DNA of 20,556 nt, from NCBI GenBank assembly GCA_007136035.1, contig SLHS01000060.1:1-20556 (forward strand), read 5' to 3'. The first letter of the stretch is position 1. Each line of letters starts with the position of its first letter. This stretch comes from Patescibacteria group bacterium. Its GTDB lineage: Bacteria > Patescibacteriota > Dojkabacteria > SC72 > T1SED10-24. Shown here one piece after another: positions 1 through 8,113 of the stretch. Below the pieces are notes generated by a model, which was given only the letters and a program-made list of their open reading frames with translations, was not told the origin of the DNA and did not search any database. The position numbers and the translations under genes were made by a program.

Positions 1-42
1 AAAACCAATTTCTAGAATTTTACCCTCTATGTGAGCAATCAT
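1..42 (-). CDS. ruvA: Holliday junction branch migration subunit RuvA, N-terminal fragment
   Basis: The gene runs off the left edge. The 14 visible codons read MIAHIEGKILEIGF, which fits the start of RuvA, whose first domain is an OB fold that usually opens M-I-x-x-L/I-x-G. RuvA tetramers hold the four-way DNA junction and recruit the RuvB motor. The ATG shares one base with the ruvC stop (TAATG), so translation is probably coupled. yebC-ruvC-ruvA is a classical bacterial gene order, and that context makes the call fairly secure despite the short fragment. Confidence 0.8.
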   Translation of the reverse strand, partial: MIAHIEGKILEIGF

Positions 43-548
43 TAACAAATATTTTTCAAATTAGACACATTGTTCAACACTATACTGTCATTACAGCAAA
101 TTGCAAGAGCTATTGCATCAGCAGCATCATCAGGCTCTGGCAGTGAAGAAAGGCTACACATTTGCTGAACATTTTCCTGAACTTGCTTTTTGTCAGCTTG
201 ACCATATCCACAAATAGAGCTTTTTACTTGCAAAGGAGTATAATCATAAGTTTCAACACCGCAAGTATTTAGAGCCAACAGAGCTACTCCCCTAGCCTCT
301 CCAACTTTCATTGCTGTTTTTGCATTATTACAAAAAATTAAAAGCTCTACACCAGCTACTTTTGGTTTGAATTCTTCAAAAATCTCACAAAGATCTGAAT
401 ATATTTCCCCCAAGCGAGTTCCTCTATCCAAACCTTTCTTAGTTTCAACAATGCCATAATTAACAACCTCAAGTATTTCCCTACCTTTAAAATCAACAAC
501 AGCCCACCCTGTTGTAGCCAAACCTGGATCTATACCCACTATTCTCAT
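42..548 (-). CDS. ruvC: Crossover junction endodeoxyribonuclease RuvC
   Basis: This 168-residue protein has the usual length for RuvC, the RNase H-fold nuclease that resolves Holliday junctions by paired nicks. The four acidic residues of the metal site are visible: D7 in IDPGLATTGWAV, E68 in GVELLIF, and D141 and D144 in PDDAADAIALAI. The motif after E68 keeps the family pattern N-x-x-T-A-x-x-x-G-E-A-R-G. It follows yebC by 12 bases and overlaps ruvA by one base, so it is mid-operon. No Shine-Dalgarno sequence is seen before the ATG; the upstream bases are T/A-rich. The product should be an active enzyme. Confidence 0.96.
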   Translation of the reverse strand: MRIVGIDPGLATTGWAVVDFKGREILEVVNYGIVETKKGLDRGTRLGEIYSDLCEIFEEFKPKVAGVELLIFCNNAKTAMKVGEARGVALLALNTCGVETYDYTPLQVKSSICGYGQADKKQVQENVQQMCSLSSLPEPDDAADAIALAICCNDSIVLNNVSNLKNIC

Positions 549-560
549 TAAATAGAAACG

Positions 561-1334
561 TTATAATTTAATATCAACCCATATACCCTGTATATCAGAG
601 TATTCTTCCAACTTCTCAATGAAAGAAAGGACTTTTTCTTTCTCTAAATCATCTATTTCTTTGTGGACTTTAGGTTCACGAATTAGTTTGTAGGATTCAA
701 TAACGTAACCAAGAGGTTCGATATTTTTTTTAACGGAATACAAATCTTTTGGGAGAGTGTAAAGAAAAAGAATTTCTTCTCCACTTTCCTGGATATCAAT
801 AACTCCCTCAATATCCATAATGGAAATCATTACTTCCTCACGATCAATTGGTACAAATTTCTCACCTTCTCCATATTTTTCACCTGCTTCCATTTTTCCA
901 CATCTAACTTCAATGCGACCTTTTTGTTCAAAATTCCAACTCAAAGAACCACCTTCTGCAAGATTACCACCAAAATCAGAAAACAATCTTCGCAAATCAG
1001 AAACAACCCTATTCTTGTTATCCGTAGTTACATCAAGAACAAAAGAAACTCCAGCTGGACCAATACCTTCATACACACACTCTTCAAACACAACCCCGTC
1101 TTTGCCAACACCCAATCCCCGATTTATAGCTCTTTCAATATTAGAAGAAGGTAAACCTTCGGACTTAGCCCTATCAACAAGGAGACGAAGTGAAGGATTG
1201 TTGCTAACATCACCACTACCCTCCTTGACAGCAATCGTTATCTGTTCAGAGAGCTTTGAAAAAATTTTACCTTTTTTTGCATCTGCCGCTCCCTTAGCAT
1301 GCCTTATCTTTGACCACTTAGAATGTCCTGACAT
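561..1334 (-). CDS. yebC: YebC/TACO1-family protein
   Basis: The 257-residue product opens MSGHSKWSKIRHAKGAADAK, the hallmark of the YebC/TACO1 family. Family members act as translation factors that relieve ribosome stalling (YebC-II, TACO1) and older work describes DNA-binding regulators. The frame stays open five codons upstream, but the family signature fixes the start at the ATG ending at 1334. The protein is full length, with the conserved block around residues 95-125 (YEGIGPAGV, then NKNR). It is the first gene after an 89-base gap that carries a promoter-like element, and it leads into ruvC and ruvA. Which YebC subtype this is cannot be told from sequence alone. Confidence 0.96.
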   Translation of the reverse strand: MSGHSKWSKIRHAKGAADAKKGKIFSKLSEQITIAVKEGSGDVSNNPSLRLLVDRAKSEGLPSSNIERAINRGLGVGKDGVVFEECVYEGIGPAGVSFVLDVTTDNKNRVVSDLRRLFSDFGGNLAEGGSLSWNFEQKGRIEVRCGKMEAGEKYGEGEKFVPIDREEVMISIMDIEGVIDIQESGEEILFLYTLPKDLYSVKKNIEPLGYVIESYKLIREPKVHKEIDDLEKEKVLSFIEKLEEYSDIQGIWVDIKL

Positions 1335-1367
1335 CAAAAAGTACTTCAAAATTTAAAGATACCCCCG

Positions 1368-1376
1368 ATTTTACCA
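1368..1376 (-). promoter_or_regulatory. Extended -10 promoter element upstream of yebC
   Basis: On the minus strand TGG-TAAAAT (TGn extended -10; TAAAAT matches 5/6 of TATAAT) lies in the gap before yebC. The -35 position at 17-base spacing reads TTCCAA, a poor match, as is common for extended -10 promoters. Predicted initiation near 1361 gives a leader of about 27 bases. The same 12-mer ATGGTAAAATCG occurs before rpsF. It is a prediction from motif and position only. Confidence 0.5.
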
Positions 1377-1423
1377 TTAAGAGGGAATCTTTGGAAATTT
1401 TAATGACATACTGACTACTTAAT

Positions 1424-3823
1424 TTAAGCAATAGATCTATTACCATTATCGCTATACTTTTGCTCTGTCCACCTCCTTATTTTATCCTCTATTTCTTCCT
1501 TTTTCATACCGTAACCCTTTCTCGATACATCAATGATTTTCTCTCTATGTCCCATCTTCTCATACTTCAAATCTAAAGACCTAGCACTGAAGGGCTTGGA
1601 TGTCATACCATCAATACAAATCTTAGTATACATAGCATGAGACTCAAGAGATACAAGATCCTCTGCTGAAAAAATAGGAGCGAATTCATTTGCAAGAATA
1701 TGGGCATCACTTTGACTAACAACGAAAGATGAAATGGAACCAACATTACCGAAAATAGCATTTCGAACATTAATTGGTAGCTGCTCTATATATTGGTTTG
1801 TCATAGTTAAATTAAGTTTAAACTTTCTTGCCTCAGAGAGAACTTTTGCAAAAGATTCTGTAGCAAAATTTTGGAACTCATCAACATAAAGAAAAAAATC
1901 TTTTCTGTCTTCAAAAGGTATATCCACTCTCTCCATTGCAGTACTCTGAAGCCTAGTAATTAACATACCTCCAAGCAAAGCACAATTTTCCTCCCCTATC
2001 TTACCTTGAGCCAAATTTATGAGAAGAATTTTTTTGTTATCCATAATTTCTCTCAAATTTATCGTAGACTTGACCTGACCTATGATATTACGTATAACTG
2101 CAGTAGCAATAAATCTTCCTACTTTGTTTTGAATTGGTGCTACAGCCTCCGTAACAAGCCTAGAATTTGAAGACATAGAAGCAAACTCTTCCTCCCAGAA
2201 TTTTTTTAGTATTGGATCATCAACTTGCTTTAGTATAAATTTTCTGAAATTTTTATCTGTTAAAAGCCTAGTCACAGCTAAAAGAGTTACACCCTGGGCT
2301 TCAAGACAAGTAGCAACTGCGTTTTGCATAATATATTGAAGACGAGGACCCCATGAATCACCAAATTGCTTTTTAAAAACCTCCACGACACCATCTGCTA
2401 TTAAGTCTCTTTGTGCTGGATCATTGAGCTGGAGGAGATTAAAACCTACAGGATTATTTATATCCGCAGGGTTGAAATACACGACATCATTAATTCTATG
2501 CTCAGGGATATAATTAAGTATATCCTCAACATCCTGACCGTGAGGATCAACATAACAAACACCATCACCGGCAAGTATATCGGAAATTATCATGTTCTTA
2601 AAAACTGTTGATTTCCCAACACCTGTTTTACCTAAAATATAGAAGTGTCGAGATCTATCACCTCTTTTGAGACCAAATTGTAACCTCTCTCCCCTATAAT
2701 CTGTTTCTGCAAAAACATTAACGTCATCACTACCCAAAACTGGTAGATTCATAGGAGGCTCAGCTTTTCTAGCTCTACTCCAATTAATATTTGGCGTTTC
2801 AACTGAAATATTAGGTAGATGAAAAACAGAAGCTAATTCTTCGATATTTAAAATATCATCAACAGCTGTAGAAAGACTTCTTTTTCGGAAATCTTCATAA
2901 ATTTTTTTAGCATCAACCAAACCCGAAATATTTGTAAAATTATTAAGATGTGCAGTAGTGAATTGTTTGAAACTAGCAACAACATCACGAAGAATTTGTT
3001 CAGAACGTATTTGGTTCTCCGCTTTTGCAACCACCCTTATGGCAAATTCAAAACCAACTTTAAGCATTTTCTCTTCAATCTTTGAGAGCTCCTCTTCTTG
3101 CCCTGGAGCTAACTTAACTACTTCCTTAGTAATCTTACCTTCCTCAGATGGTTTAAATGCATCCACAAAAATGTTCCCCAACTTGTTTAAAGTAGATTCC
3201 CCTACAGGATTTTTACCATCCCTAATCGCACTAATGTACCTCTTAGAATCATCTTGCCAAAAATTGGAAACCGGACGAATAACCAATTGCACCCAAACCT
3301 CTTCATTTTTTTGCAAATCACTAATTGCAGAGGTTATAGCAGCGAGAGGGTCAACATCAAAATCTCGAAATGTTTTAATTGGAAAAATACAACCCTTTTC
3401 CAATTCTATTTTTCCAACACTTACAAAAGTTTGTGAATTTTTCGCAGTAAGATAGTTTTGAACATATTCAAGATTAGCATTAGGATATTGAGCATATATT
3501 TGACCTTCAACAAATTTGGCCAAATCCTTTGGGCAAACCACATAAAAACGAATCCCTTCTTCTCCAGAAGAAATAATTTCAAAACTTAAAAGATCTGAAG
3601 CTCTCCTTCTTTCTCGCAAAATTCCATGCAAAGAAGAAAACATTTGCTCTGCAGCAAGAGGTGTTTTATCGTTTTCCCTAGGCACAAGAATTTTTAGAAA
3701 AACAGGATTAGGAATTTCTTCAAAAACTTCCTCATCCTTTCTATTGTCCTTCGTTTTTAGAACGAAATAAAAGACAACAAAGGTTAAGGTTATTATTAAT
3801 ATAAAAAAAATCATCAAAGCCAT
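1424..3823 (-). CDS. Membrane-anchored TraG/VirD4/HerA-type (DUF87-like) P-loop ATPase
   Basis: This 799-residue protein has one N-terminal membrane helix (about 2-23), then an alpha/beta region (about 40-340), then an ATPase core. Walker A is GKTGVGKST at 398-406, Walker B is FFLYVDEF at 643-650 with D648/E649, and a conserved TNQYIEQLP follows at 675-683. The family includes conjugative coupling proteins and HerA/FtsK-type motors, hexameric ATPases that move DNA or proteins through the envelope. No relaxase, VirB4, pilin or other secretion gene lies nearby; neighbours are an LCP-like gene and yebC. Such lone anchored ATPases are frequent in Patescibacteria. The role is unknown; DNA uptake, conjugation-like export or chromosome handling are possible. 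The fold assignment is firm, the function is not. Confidence 0.85.
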   Translation of the reverse strand: MALMIFFILIITLTFVVFYFVLKTKDNRKDEEVFEEIPNPVFLKILVPRENDKTPLAAEQMFSSLHGILRERRRASDLLSFEIISSGEEGIRFYVVCPKDLAKFVEGQIYAQYPNANLEYVQNYLTAKNSQTFVSVGKIELEKGCIFPIKTFRDFDVDPLAAITSAISDLQKNEEVWVQLVIRPVSNFWQDDSKRYISAIRDGKNPVGESTLNKLGNIFVDAFKPSEEGKITKEVVKLAPGQEEELSKIEEKMLKVGFEFAIRVVAKAENQIRSEQILRDVVASFKQFTTAHLNNFTNISGLVDAKKIYEDFRKRSLSTAVDDILNIEELASVFHLPNISVETPNINWSRARKAEPPMNLPVLGSDDVNVFAETDYRGERLQFGLKRGDRSRHFYILGKTGVGKSTVFKNMIISDILAGDGVCYVDPHGQDVEDILNYIPEHRINDVVYFNPADINNPVGFNLLQLNDPAQRDLIADGVVEVFKKQFGDSWGPRLQYIMQNAVATCLEAQGVTLLAVTRLLTDKNFRKFILKQVDDPILKKFWEEEFASMSSNSRLVTEAVAPIQNKVGRFIATAVIRNIIGQVKSTINLREIMDNKKILLINLAQGKIGEENCALLGGMLITRLQSTAMERVDIPFEDRKDFFLYVDEFQNFATESFAKVLSEARKFKLNLTMTNQYIEQLPINVRNAIFGNVGSISSFVVSQSDAHILANEFAPIFSAEDLVSLESHAMYTKICIDGMTSKPFSARSLDLKYEKMGHREKIIDVSRKGYGMKKEEIEDKIRRWTEQKYSDNGNRSIA

Positions 3824-3857
3824 AATTCCATTCTACTTTAATTATTTAAAAATTACA

Positions 3858-5021
3858 CTATTCATCTATACCTAAAACTACAACTATATCTCCTGTCGTT
3901 AAGAAATCTGGTCTACCCTCAATGATTCTAGCCTCTCTTACAATGCTAGACACCACATCTAAACCTGTAGAGAACTTTTCCTTATCAGCAACATATATTT
4001 TTGTCTCATCATAAAGTATCGAAGCATTTTCAAATCTTATAACTCTGCAACCAGAATTATGAATTCGTCTAGCTATGTCTCTAGCATATCCAGGGATATC
4101 ACTACCATTGTAAACCTCAACCTTTACATGCTCCCCTCTTAATGCTCTTGTTCGAGAAATGTCTAAATGTTCCCTTATGGATTCATCTAAAGCATTTTTA
4201 TTTAAAATCTTAGCATTTTTACCACTTCCTAAAGTTTTTTCTACAACAAAGTTATCCTCCCCCAAATCAACATATTTATAATTATCTGAAGCAATTATTC
4301 CTCCTATATTTTGAAATCTCGAATACATTTCCAGAAAACTCATGTTCGAATGAAAATGATCTTCAAAAAGATGCACTTTGTAATACCGGGGCATTAAATT
4401 TATAAAGGAAAGTTTGGAAAAAATAGATAAAACCTCTTCTTTAGAACTACCCCAACTACTACTTTCAGAGACAAAATTTTTACTTATTTCTGCACCAAAG
4501 AGTATGTAGTTATCAAAATTGATAGCCATTTGCTCTTCTATCTGCCTTATTACATAGGCATATTTTTCTCTATACATATAACTTTCTCCAGCGTAGGTCA
4601 AGTTTTGTATAGATATGTATTGATTTGCAAAATAATCGGTTATATAAATTTGGGAGGGGAAATTATAGATTAGCACCTCTGAAGTATCAGGATTATGTAT
4701 AACAGCTAACATAAAAAGATTGTTTTCTTCAGAAGTATTGGGATCTTCATAAATTATTAAAGTTCTAAATATGCCTCTAAAGTCTCCAAAGCCTATAATC
4801 TCGCTGTCTTCTACAACATCTGTAACTCTAATATCCCTAACTGTTGTATAAGCTACAAAAAACCAATATCCCAAGAGAAGAAAAGCAAGGATTAAAAGAA
4901 AAATTTTCAAAAGTTTAAAATTGTAAATCTTTTTAAATCGTGTTTTCGAACCACGATTAGACCTTCTTTTTTTCCTACTCTTTGAAGATTTGTTCAATTT
5001 ATAGCGAACAGACTTAGACAT
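3858..5021 (-). CDS. LCP-like / LytR_C-domain membrane protein
   Basis: The protein has 387 residues: a very basic cytoplasmic tail (1-37), one membrane helix (38-58) and an extracytoplasmic part. Residues about 100-180 resemble an LCP (LytR-CpsA-Psr) domain: LFMLAVIHNPDTSEVLIYNFP, then an NFDNYILF strand comparable to the I-D-Y-Y-V region. LCP enzymes attach polymers to peptidoglycan using conserved Arg and Asp residues. Here the usual S-I-P-R-D reads NFPSQ, so the core looks inactive or strongly altered. Residues 299-385 fit a LytR C-terminal domain (VEVYNGSDIPGYARDIARRI, ending in IVVVLG). The ATG overlaps the stop of the upstream pseudouridine synthase gene by 8 bases. The LytR_C call is good; the LCP call is tentative. 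Confidence 0.7.
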   Translation of the reverse strand: MSKSVRYKLNKSSKSRKKRRSNRGSKTRFKKIYNFKLLKIFLLILAFLLLGYWFFVAYTTVRDIRVTDVVEDSEIIGFGDFRGIFRTLIIYEDPNTSEENNLFMLAVIHNPDTSEVLIYNFPSQIYITDYFANQYISIQNLTYAGESYMYREKYAYVIRQIEEQMAINFDNYILFGAEISKNFVSESSSWGSSKEEVLSIFSKLSFINLMPRYYKVHLFEDHFHSNMSFLEMYSRFQNIGGIIASDNYKYVDLGEDNFVVEKTLGSGKNAKILNKNALDESIREHLDISRTRALRGEHVKVEVYNGSDIPGYARDIARRIHNSGCRVIRFENASILYDETKIYVADKEKFSTGLDVVSSIVREARIIEGRPDFLTTGDIVVVLGIDE

Positions 5022-6000
5022 TTATTTCATCTAATATATTAAATACCTTTTTCTTCCCATCCATATCTTTAAAACCCAAAACCACAGAATACAAACCTAT
5101 CCCTGTAGAACTTTCCCTTCTATACCCATACAACCTATCTCCCTTCAAAACAATCCCTAAACTTTTGAGAGTAGCCCTAATCTGATGCATTCTTCCTGTT
5201 TTAATTAAAACACACATTTGTTTCTCACTCAACGGCAACAAATACGATTCTGCATTTCTAAGTTTTCCATTACAAACATTATGTTCGAACAACATCTTTT
5301 TACGATTAGAAGGGTCTCTTTTCATTACACCAATGGCTTTAAACCAACTTTCTAAGTCAAGTGTCAAATCTTTACTATACTTGTCTATGACATCGTAAAC
5401 TTCATTAATTTTTCTAAAATCACTAAAAACTTTTTGACCTCCTAAAACCTCATAATGTGCATAATATATTTTAAGAACTTCATGTTTTTCAAATTGTTCT
5501 GAAAGATGCTTTTGAAACTTTCTGTTTTTTGCAAAAACAATCAAACCACTAACAGGCATATCTAACCTATGAACAATACCTGCTCTTTTGAGTTCGATAT
5601 CATATTCACCTTTTACTTGCAGATAATTTTTTACATAATTAGCCAAAGTATCCTTTCCATGACCGACACCAGGATGCACAACAACTCCAGCAGGTTTATT
5701 TAGAACCATGTAATTAACATCCTCATAAATAATATCCAAACTTCCCTCTTGAGAGATAATATTACTTTCCATTTCAGCCTTTTCAACATCCTCCAAGTAC
5801 TCCTTCTTAATAGCTTGGATATCAATTTTTACCTCTTGCCCTTCCTTCAATCTGTATGAAGGCTTAACTTTTTTACCATCAACTAATACAAAATCTTTAA
5901 CATTTTTTGTCAAAAAAGAACGAGAAATATCACTTAAGAAAAGGCTAACGAATTTATCTACACGCAAATTACTCTCCTGTTTGTTTACCAAATACCGCAT
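5014..6000 (-). CDS. RluD/RluA-family rRNA pseudouridine synthase with S4 domain
   Basis: The product is about 328 residues. An S4 RNA-binding domain comes first (about 1-60, with NLRVDKFVSLFL), followed by a TruB/RluA-type catalytic domain. Family motifs are LNKPAGVVVHP, then GIVHRLDMPVSGLIVFAKN carrying the catalytic Asp (residue 147), and near the end KTGRMHQIRATLKSLGIVLKGD. The second motif is usually HRLDkdTSGL; here MPV replaces K-D-T. The family converts specific uridines in rRNA to pseudouridine; the target here cannot be told. I chose the ATG ending at 6000 because MRYLVNKQESNLRVDKF aligns with family N-termini; an ATG just upstream (6003) and a non-ATG start (6012) are possible. The gene overlaps lspA by 32 bases. 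Confidence 0.92.
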   Translation of the reverse strand: MRYLVNKQESNLRVDKFVSLFLSDISRSFLTKNVKDFVLVDGKKVKPSYRLKEGQEVKIDIQAIKKEYLEDVEKAEMESNIISQEGSLDIIYEDVNYMVLNKPAGVVVHPGVGHGKDTLANYVKNYLQVKGEYDIELKRAGIVHRLDMPVSGLIVFAKNRKFQKHLSEQFEKHEVLKIYYAHYEVLGGQKVFSDFRKINEVYDVIDKYSKDLTLDLESWFKAIGVMKRDPSNRKKMLFEHNVCNGKLRNAESYLLPLSEKQMCVLIKTGRMHQIRATLKSLGIVLKGDRLYGYRRESSTGIGLYSVVLGFKDMDGKKKVFNILDEINV

Positions 6001-6400
6001 CATGCAAAACAATGAATAAGATAATTATTAATGCTGTAGATATAAAGATATCATTTAAATTAAAGATTGGAAAGTCAAAAAAGATTTTGATATCAATATA
6101 ATCACAAACTCCACCATGAACCAATCTATCTAAGATATTTCCGAAAGAAGAAATACCAAGAACAACAAAAACCTCCCAGTATTTAAGATATGGCTTCCAT
6201 AAAATACAGATTACAAAAATTAAGAATGAAAACAAAAAGAAGGAAAGTAAGTATGGATTTAAAAAATCCATCAAACCAAAAATAATACCTCTATTCCAAA
6301 AACAAAACTCTTTCGCAAAAAAAGATATGTATAAGTGTAAGAAAAAAGAAATAACTGAAAGAAACAAAAGAGGTGTTAACAAAATTCTAATCTTCTCCAT
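5969..6400 (-). CDS. lspA: Lipoprotein signal peptidase LspA (signal peptidase II)
   Basis: A 143-residue integral membrane protein with four hydrophobic segments. LspA is the aspartic protease that cuts the signal peptide of diacylated lipoproteins. Active-site motifs are present: SSFGNILDRLVHGGVCDYID with catalytic D100, and FNLNDIFI with catalytic D117 (consensus FNLAD). Spacing fits the family and the length is slightly short, so it should be active. The start lies inside the end of the upstream Lgt-like gene (14-base overlap), and its own end overlaps the pseudouridine synthase gene. The pair lgt-like/lspA makes a lipoprotein-processing context. Confidence 0.92.
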   Translation of the reverse strand: MEKIRILLTPLLFLSVISFFLHLYISFFAKEFCFWNRGIIFGLMDFLNPYLLSFFLFSFLIFVICILWKPYLKYWEVFVVLGISSFGNILDRLVHGGVCDYIDIKIFFDFPIFNLNDIFISTALIIILFIVLHDAVFGKQTGE

Positions 6401-7244
6401 TTTTCTTTTTAAAAGGCTTATTTACATTCATAATAACTGACCTTCTACCACCTCCAAGAATAACACTCTCCCTTGTGTTTTTTTTCCTTTTTTCAACAAA
6501 AATAAAGTAAAAAGCTAATATTACTCCAGTCAAATTCATAACAAAAACATTAATTCTATCAATTAAACTAATATCATATGAAAGAAACAATCGAGTTATT
6601 AAAGCAAAAGAGACTAGGATAAAAAGCATAACCACAAAATTTATCAACCCGGGTAATATATCTACTAAATAATTTTTCTTCAACATAAATCTAAGAAACA
6701 TAATTATTGCTAAAAACCCAAGAATCACAGCACCTATAAAAAAACCACCTAAAACAACATCCGGAAGACCTACTAGAGCCCCATAAACAATTAACACAAA
6801 AACTAAAAGTACTTCAGCAGATAATATTACAGGCAAGAACATTTCTCTCCAATTCCACCTCTTAACAAAAATATTGTAAAGAAATGCAAACAAAATATAT
6901 GCCGAAAAAATACTGGTGAAGAGAAAACCTCCATCTCTAAGGTCAAAAAATCTCCAAGGCAATAATCTAAAAAAATAAATGTCTTCTCCATATCTTTCAT
7001 ATGGAGCCAAAGCCCAAGGTAACGATTCAAACAACCCCCAATTAGCTATAATAAATGAAAGTCTTGCCCAAAACATTGCAAAAAGGATAGTAAAAAACCA
7101 CATGTCAAAAGCAGAATTCCTATCTTTGTGCAAATATGATTCCTTCCAAAACAAAAATAAACTTAGAAAAAGCCCCAAAACAAAAAGTGGCCAAAAACCT
7201 ATTTGATTAATAAAATTGATTATTATTTCTAAAAACTGTTCCAT
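6387..7244 (-). CDS. Polytopic membrane protein resembling a degenerate Lgt (prolipoprotein diacylglyceryl transferase)
   Basis: 285 residues with about seven hydrophobic segments and a basic tail. The layout recalls Lgt: FTILFAMFWARLSFIIANW (50-68) fits the Lgt segment with G-G-R-x-G-Y, and FFDLRDGGFLFTSIF (99-113) fits the W-x-G-G-M-S-F-H-G-G loop. The next part (121-160) aligns in position with the G-R-x-G-N-F region. The catalytic-loop His and the second Arg/Asn motif are absent, so it is either a highly diverged transferase or a non-catalytic relative. Overlap with lspA supports a lipoprotein role. It could also be an unrelated membrane protein; I rate the Lgt link as moderate inference. 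The ATG at 7244 lies 29 bases after the stop of the zinc-ribbon gene. Confidence 0.5.
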   Translation of the reverse strand: MEQFLEIIINFINQIGFWPLFVLGLFLSLFLFWKESYLHKDRNSAFDMWFFTILFAMFWARLSFIIANWGLFESLPWALAPYERYGEDIYFFRLLPWRFFDLRDGGFLFTSIFSAYILFAFLYNIFVKRWNWREMFLPVILSAEVLLVFVLIVYGALVGLPDVVLGGFFIGAVILGFLAIIMFLRFMLKKNYLVDILPGLINFVVMLFILVSFALITRLFLSYDISLIDRINVFVMNLTGVILAFYFIFVEKRKKNTRESVILGGGRRSVIMNVNKPFKKKNGED

Positions 7245-7273
7245 GCTAGAAGTTTACAATAACATAAAAATAT

Positions 7274-7990
7274 CTATCTCCTTTTCTTCTTTTTCTTGCT
7301 TTTTCTCTTACTCCTTTGTTTTTTGTCTTTTTTATATATATCTTTATCTTCCTTCACTTCCTCTTCTAACTTCTTTGTTTTTAGTGAATTTCTAAAAAAT
7401 TCCCGAGCTCTTTCAATACACTGATTTTGTTTTTCACCAACTTTAAAAACACATTGTCTCAAAAAGGAATGATAGCTTTTGGGTACGTATTCTTCATCAA
7501 CTACTTCTTGAATATAACCTTCCCTCAAATTCTCAGGGACTGCTCTTTCAACACCACAATACGCACAAAATTCCCAATAACTATTTATATACTCTTGGCA
7601 GTTATCACATTTTACTTTTACAGATTTTCCACACCTGGGGCAAACAATAAAGCCAGGCTCTAAATCAAAATTACAATCGGGACATTGCATAATACCAGAC
7701 GTTTCAAGTTGCAGATATTTCTTTTCGAGTTCATTTAAATATCTCTCCTCATAAGAATCTACCGGTCTTACAAGAAGATATATCAAAAGACCGAAAACAT
7801 TAAAAAGCAAAGTTATTGTAACACTAAAAATTTTAAAAGCTATATTAGAAGATCTCTCAGAAGCATCAAACCAAACCCAAATAACAACCATAACCCAAAA
7901 GAAAAGGTACACATAAAAAAACATTCTCAAAACAAAAGAAAAATCTATGTTACCTATAAAGGTAACAGAGTCAAGTATGAAGTCTTCCAT
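7274..7990 (-). CDS. Membrane protein with two zinc ribbons and a polybasic tail
   Basis: The 238-residue protein has two N-terminal hydrophobic helices (about 18-41 and 50-75), then two zinc ribbons: C103-x2-C106 with C117-x2-C120, and C128-x2-C131 with C142-x2-C145. The last 45 residues are highly charged, ending in a Lys/Arg run. I do not recognise a named family; double zinc-ribbon membrane proteins with basic tails are common and mostly uncharacterised. The tail could bind nucleic acid or ribosomes at the membrane face, which is inference. I use the ATG ending at 7990; a TTG two codons upstream is less likely, and an ATG at 8003 is in another frame. It follows tRNA-Leu by 27 bases and may share its transcript. 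Confidence 0.75.
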   Translation of the reverse strand: MEDFILDSVTFIGNIDFSFVLRMFFYVYLFFWVMVVIWVWFDASERSSNIAFKIFSVTITLLFNVFGLLIYLLVRPVDSYEERYLNELEKKYLQLETSGIMQCPDCNFDLEPGFIVCPRCGKSVKVKCDNCQEYINSYWEFCAYCGVERAVPENLREGYIQEVVDEEYVPKSYHSFLRQCVFKVGEKQNQCIERAREFFRNSLKTKKLEEEVKEDKDIYKKDKKQRSKRKSKKKKKRR

Positions 7991-8017
7991 AAGCAATTCC
8001 CATTTAATTTTAAAATA

Positions 8018-8101
8018 TGGTCAAGGAGGGAATCGAACCCTCACGCTATTGCTAGCACGGGATTTTGAGTCCCGCGTGTCTGCCAGTTCCACCACTTGAC
8101 C
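8018..8101 (-). tRNA. tRNA-Leu, anticodon CAA
   Basis: The minus strand folds as a class II tRNA. The acceptor stem GGTCAAG (8101-8095) pairs with CTTGACC (8025-8019). The anticodon stem CGGGA/TCCCG encloses a 7-base loop CTCAAAA, giving anticodon CAA (8067-8065), which reads TTG. A long variable arm has stem GCTA/TAGC (8056-8053 with 8048-8045), as expected for leucine. The T arm is GAGGG-TTCGATT-CCCTC. The discriminator base is A at 8018, and the next bases are TAT, so CCA is not encoded and must be added by tRNA nucleotidyltransferase. It lies between dnaB and the zinc-ribbon gene. Confidence 0.97.
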
Positions 8102-8113
8102 CCAATTATTGGA

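Noticed and set aside
820..1356. Open frame of 178 codons on the plus strand across yebC
   Set aside because: It lies antisense to a clearly conserved yebC, has low-complexity Ser/Pro-rich translation and no family features.
2958..3455. Open frame of 165 codons on the plus strand inside the ATPase gene
   Set aside because: Antisense shadow of a well-supported coding sequence; no recognisable domain or promoter.
7991..8003. Alternative starts (TTG at 7996, ATG at 8003) for the zinc-ribbon membrane protein
   Set aside because: The ATG at 8003 is in another frame, and the TTG adds only two residues; the ATG ending at 7990 is simpler.
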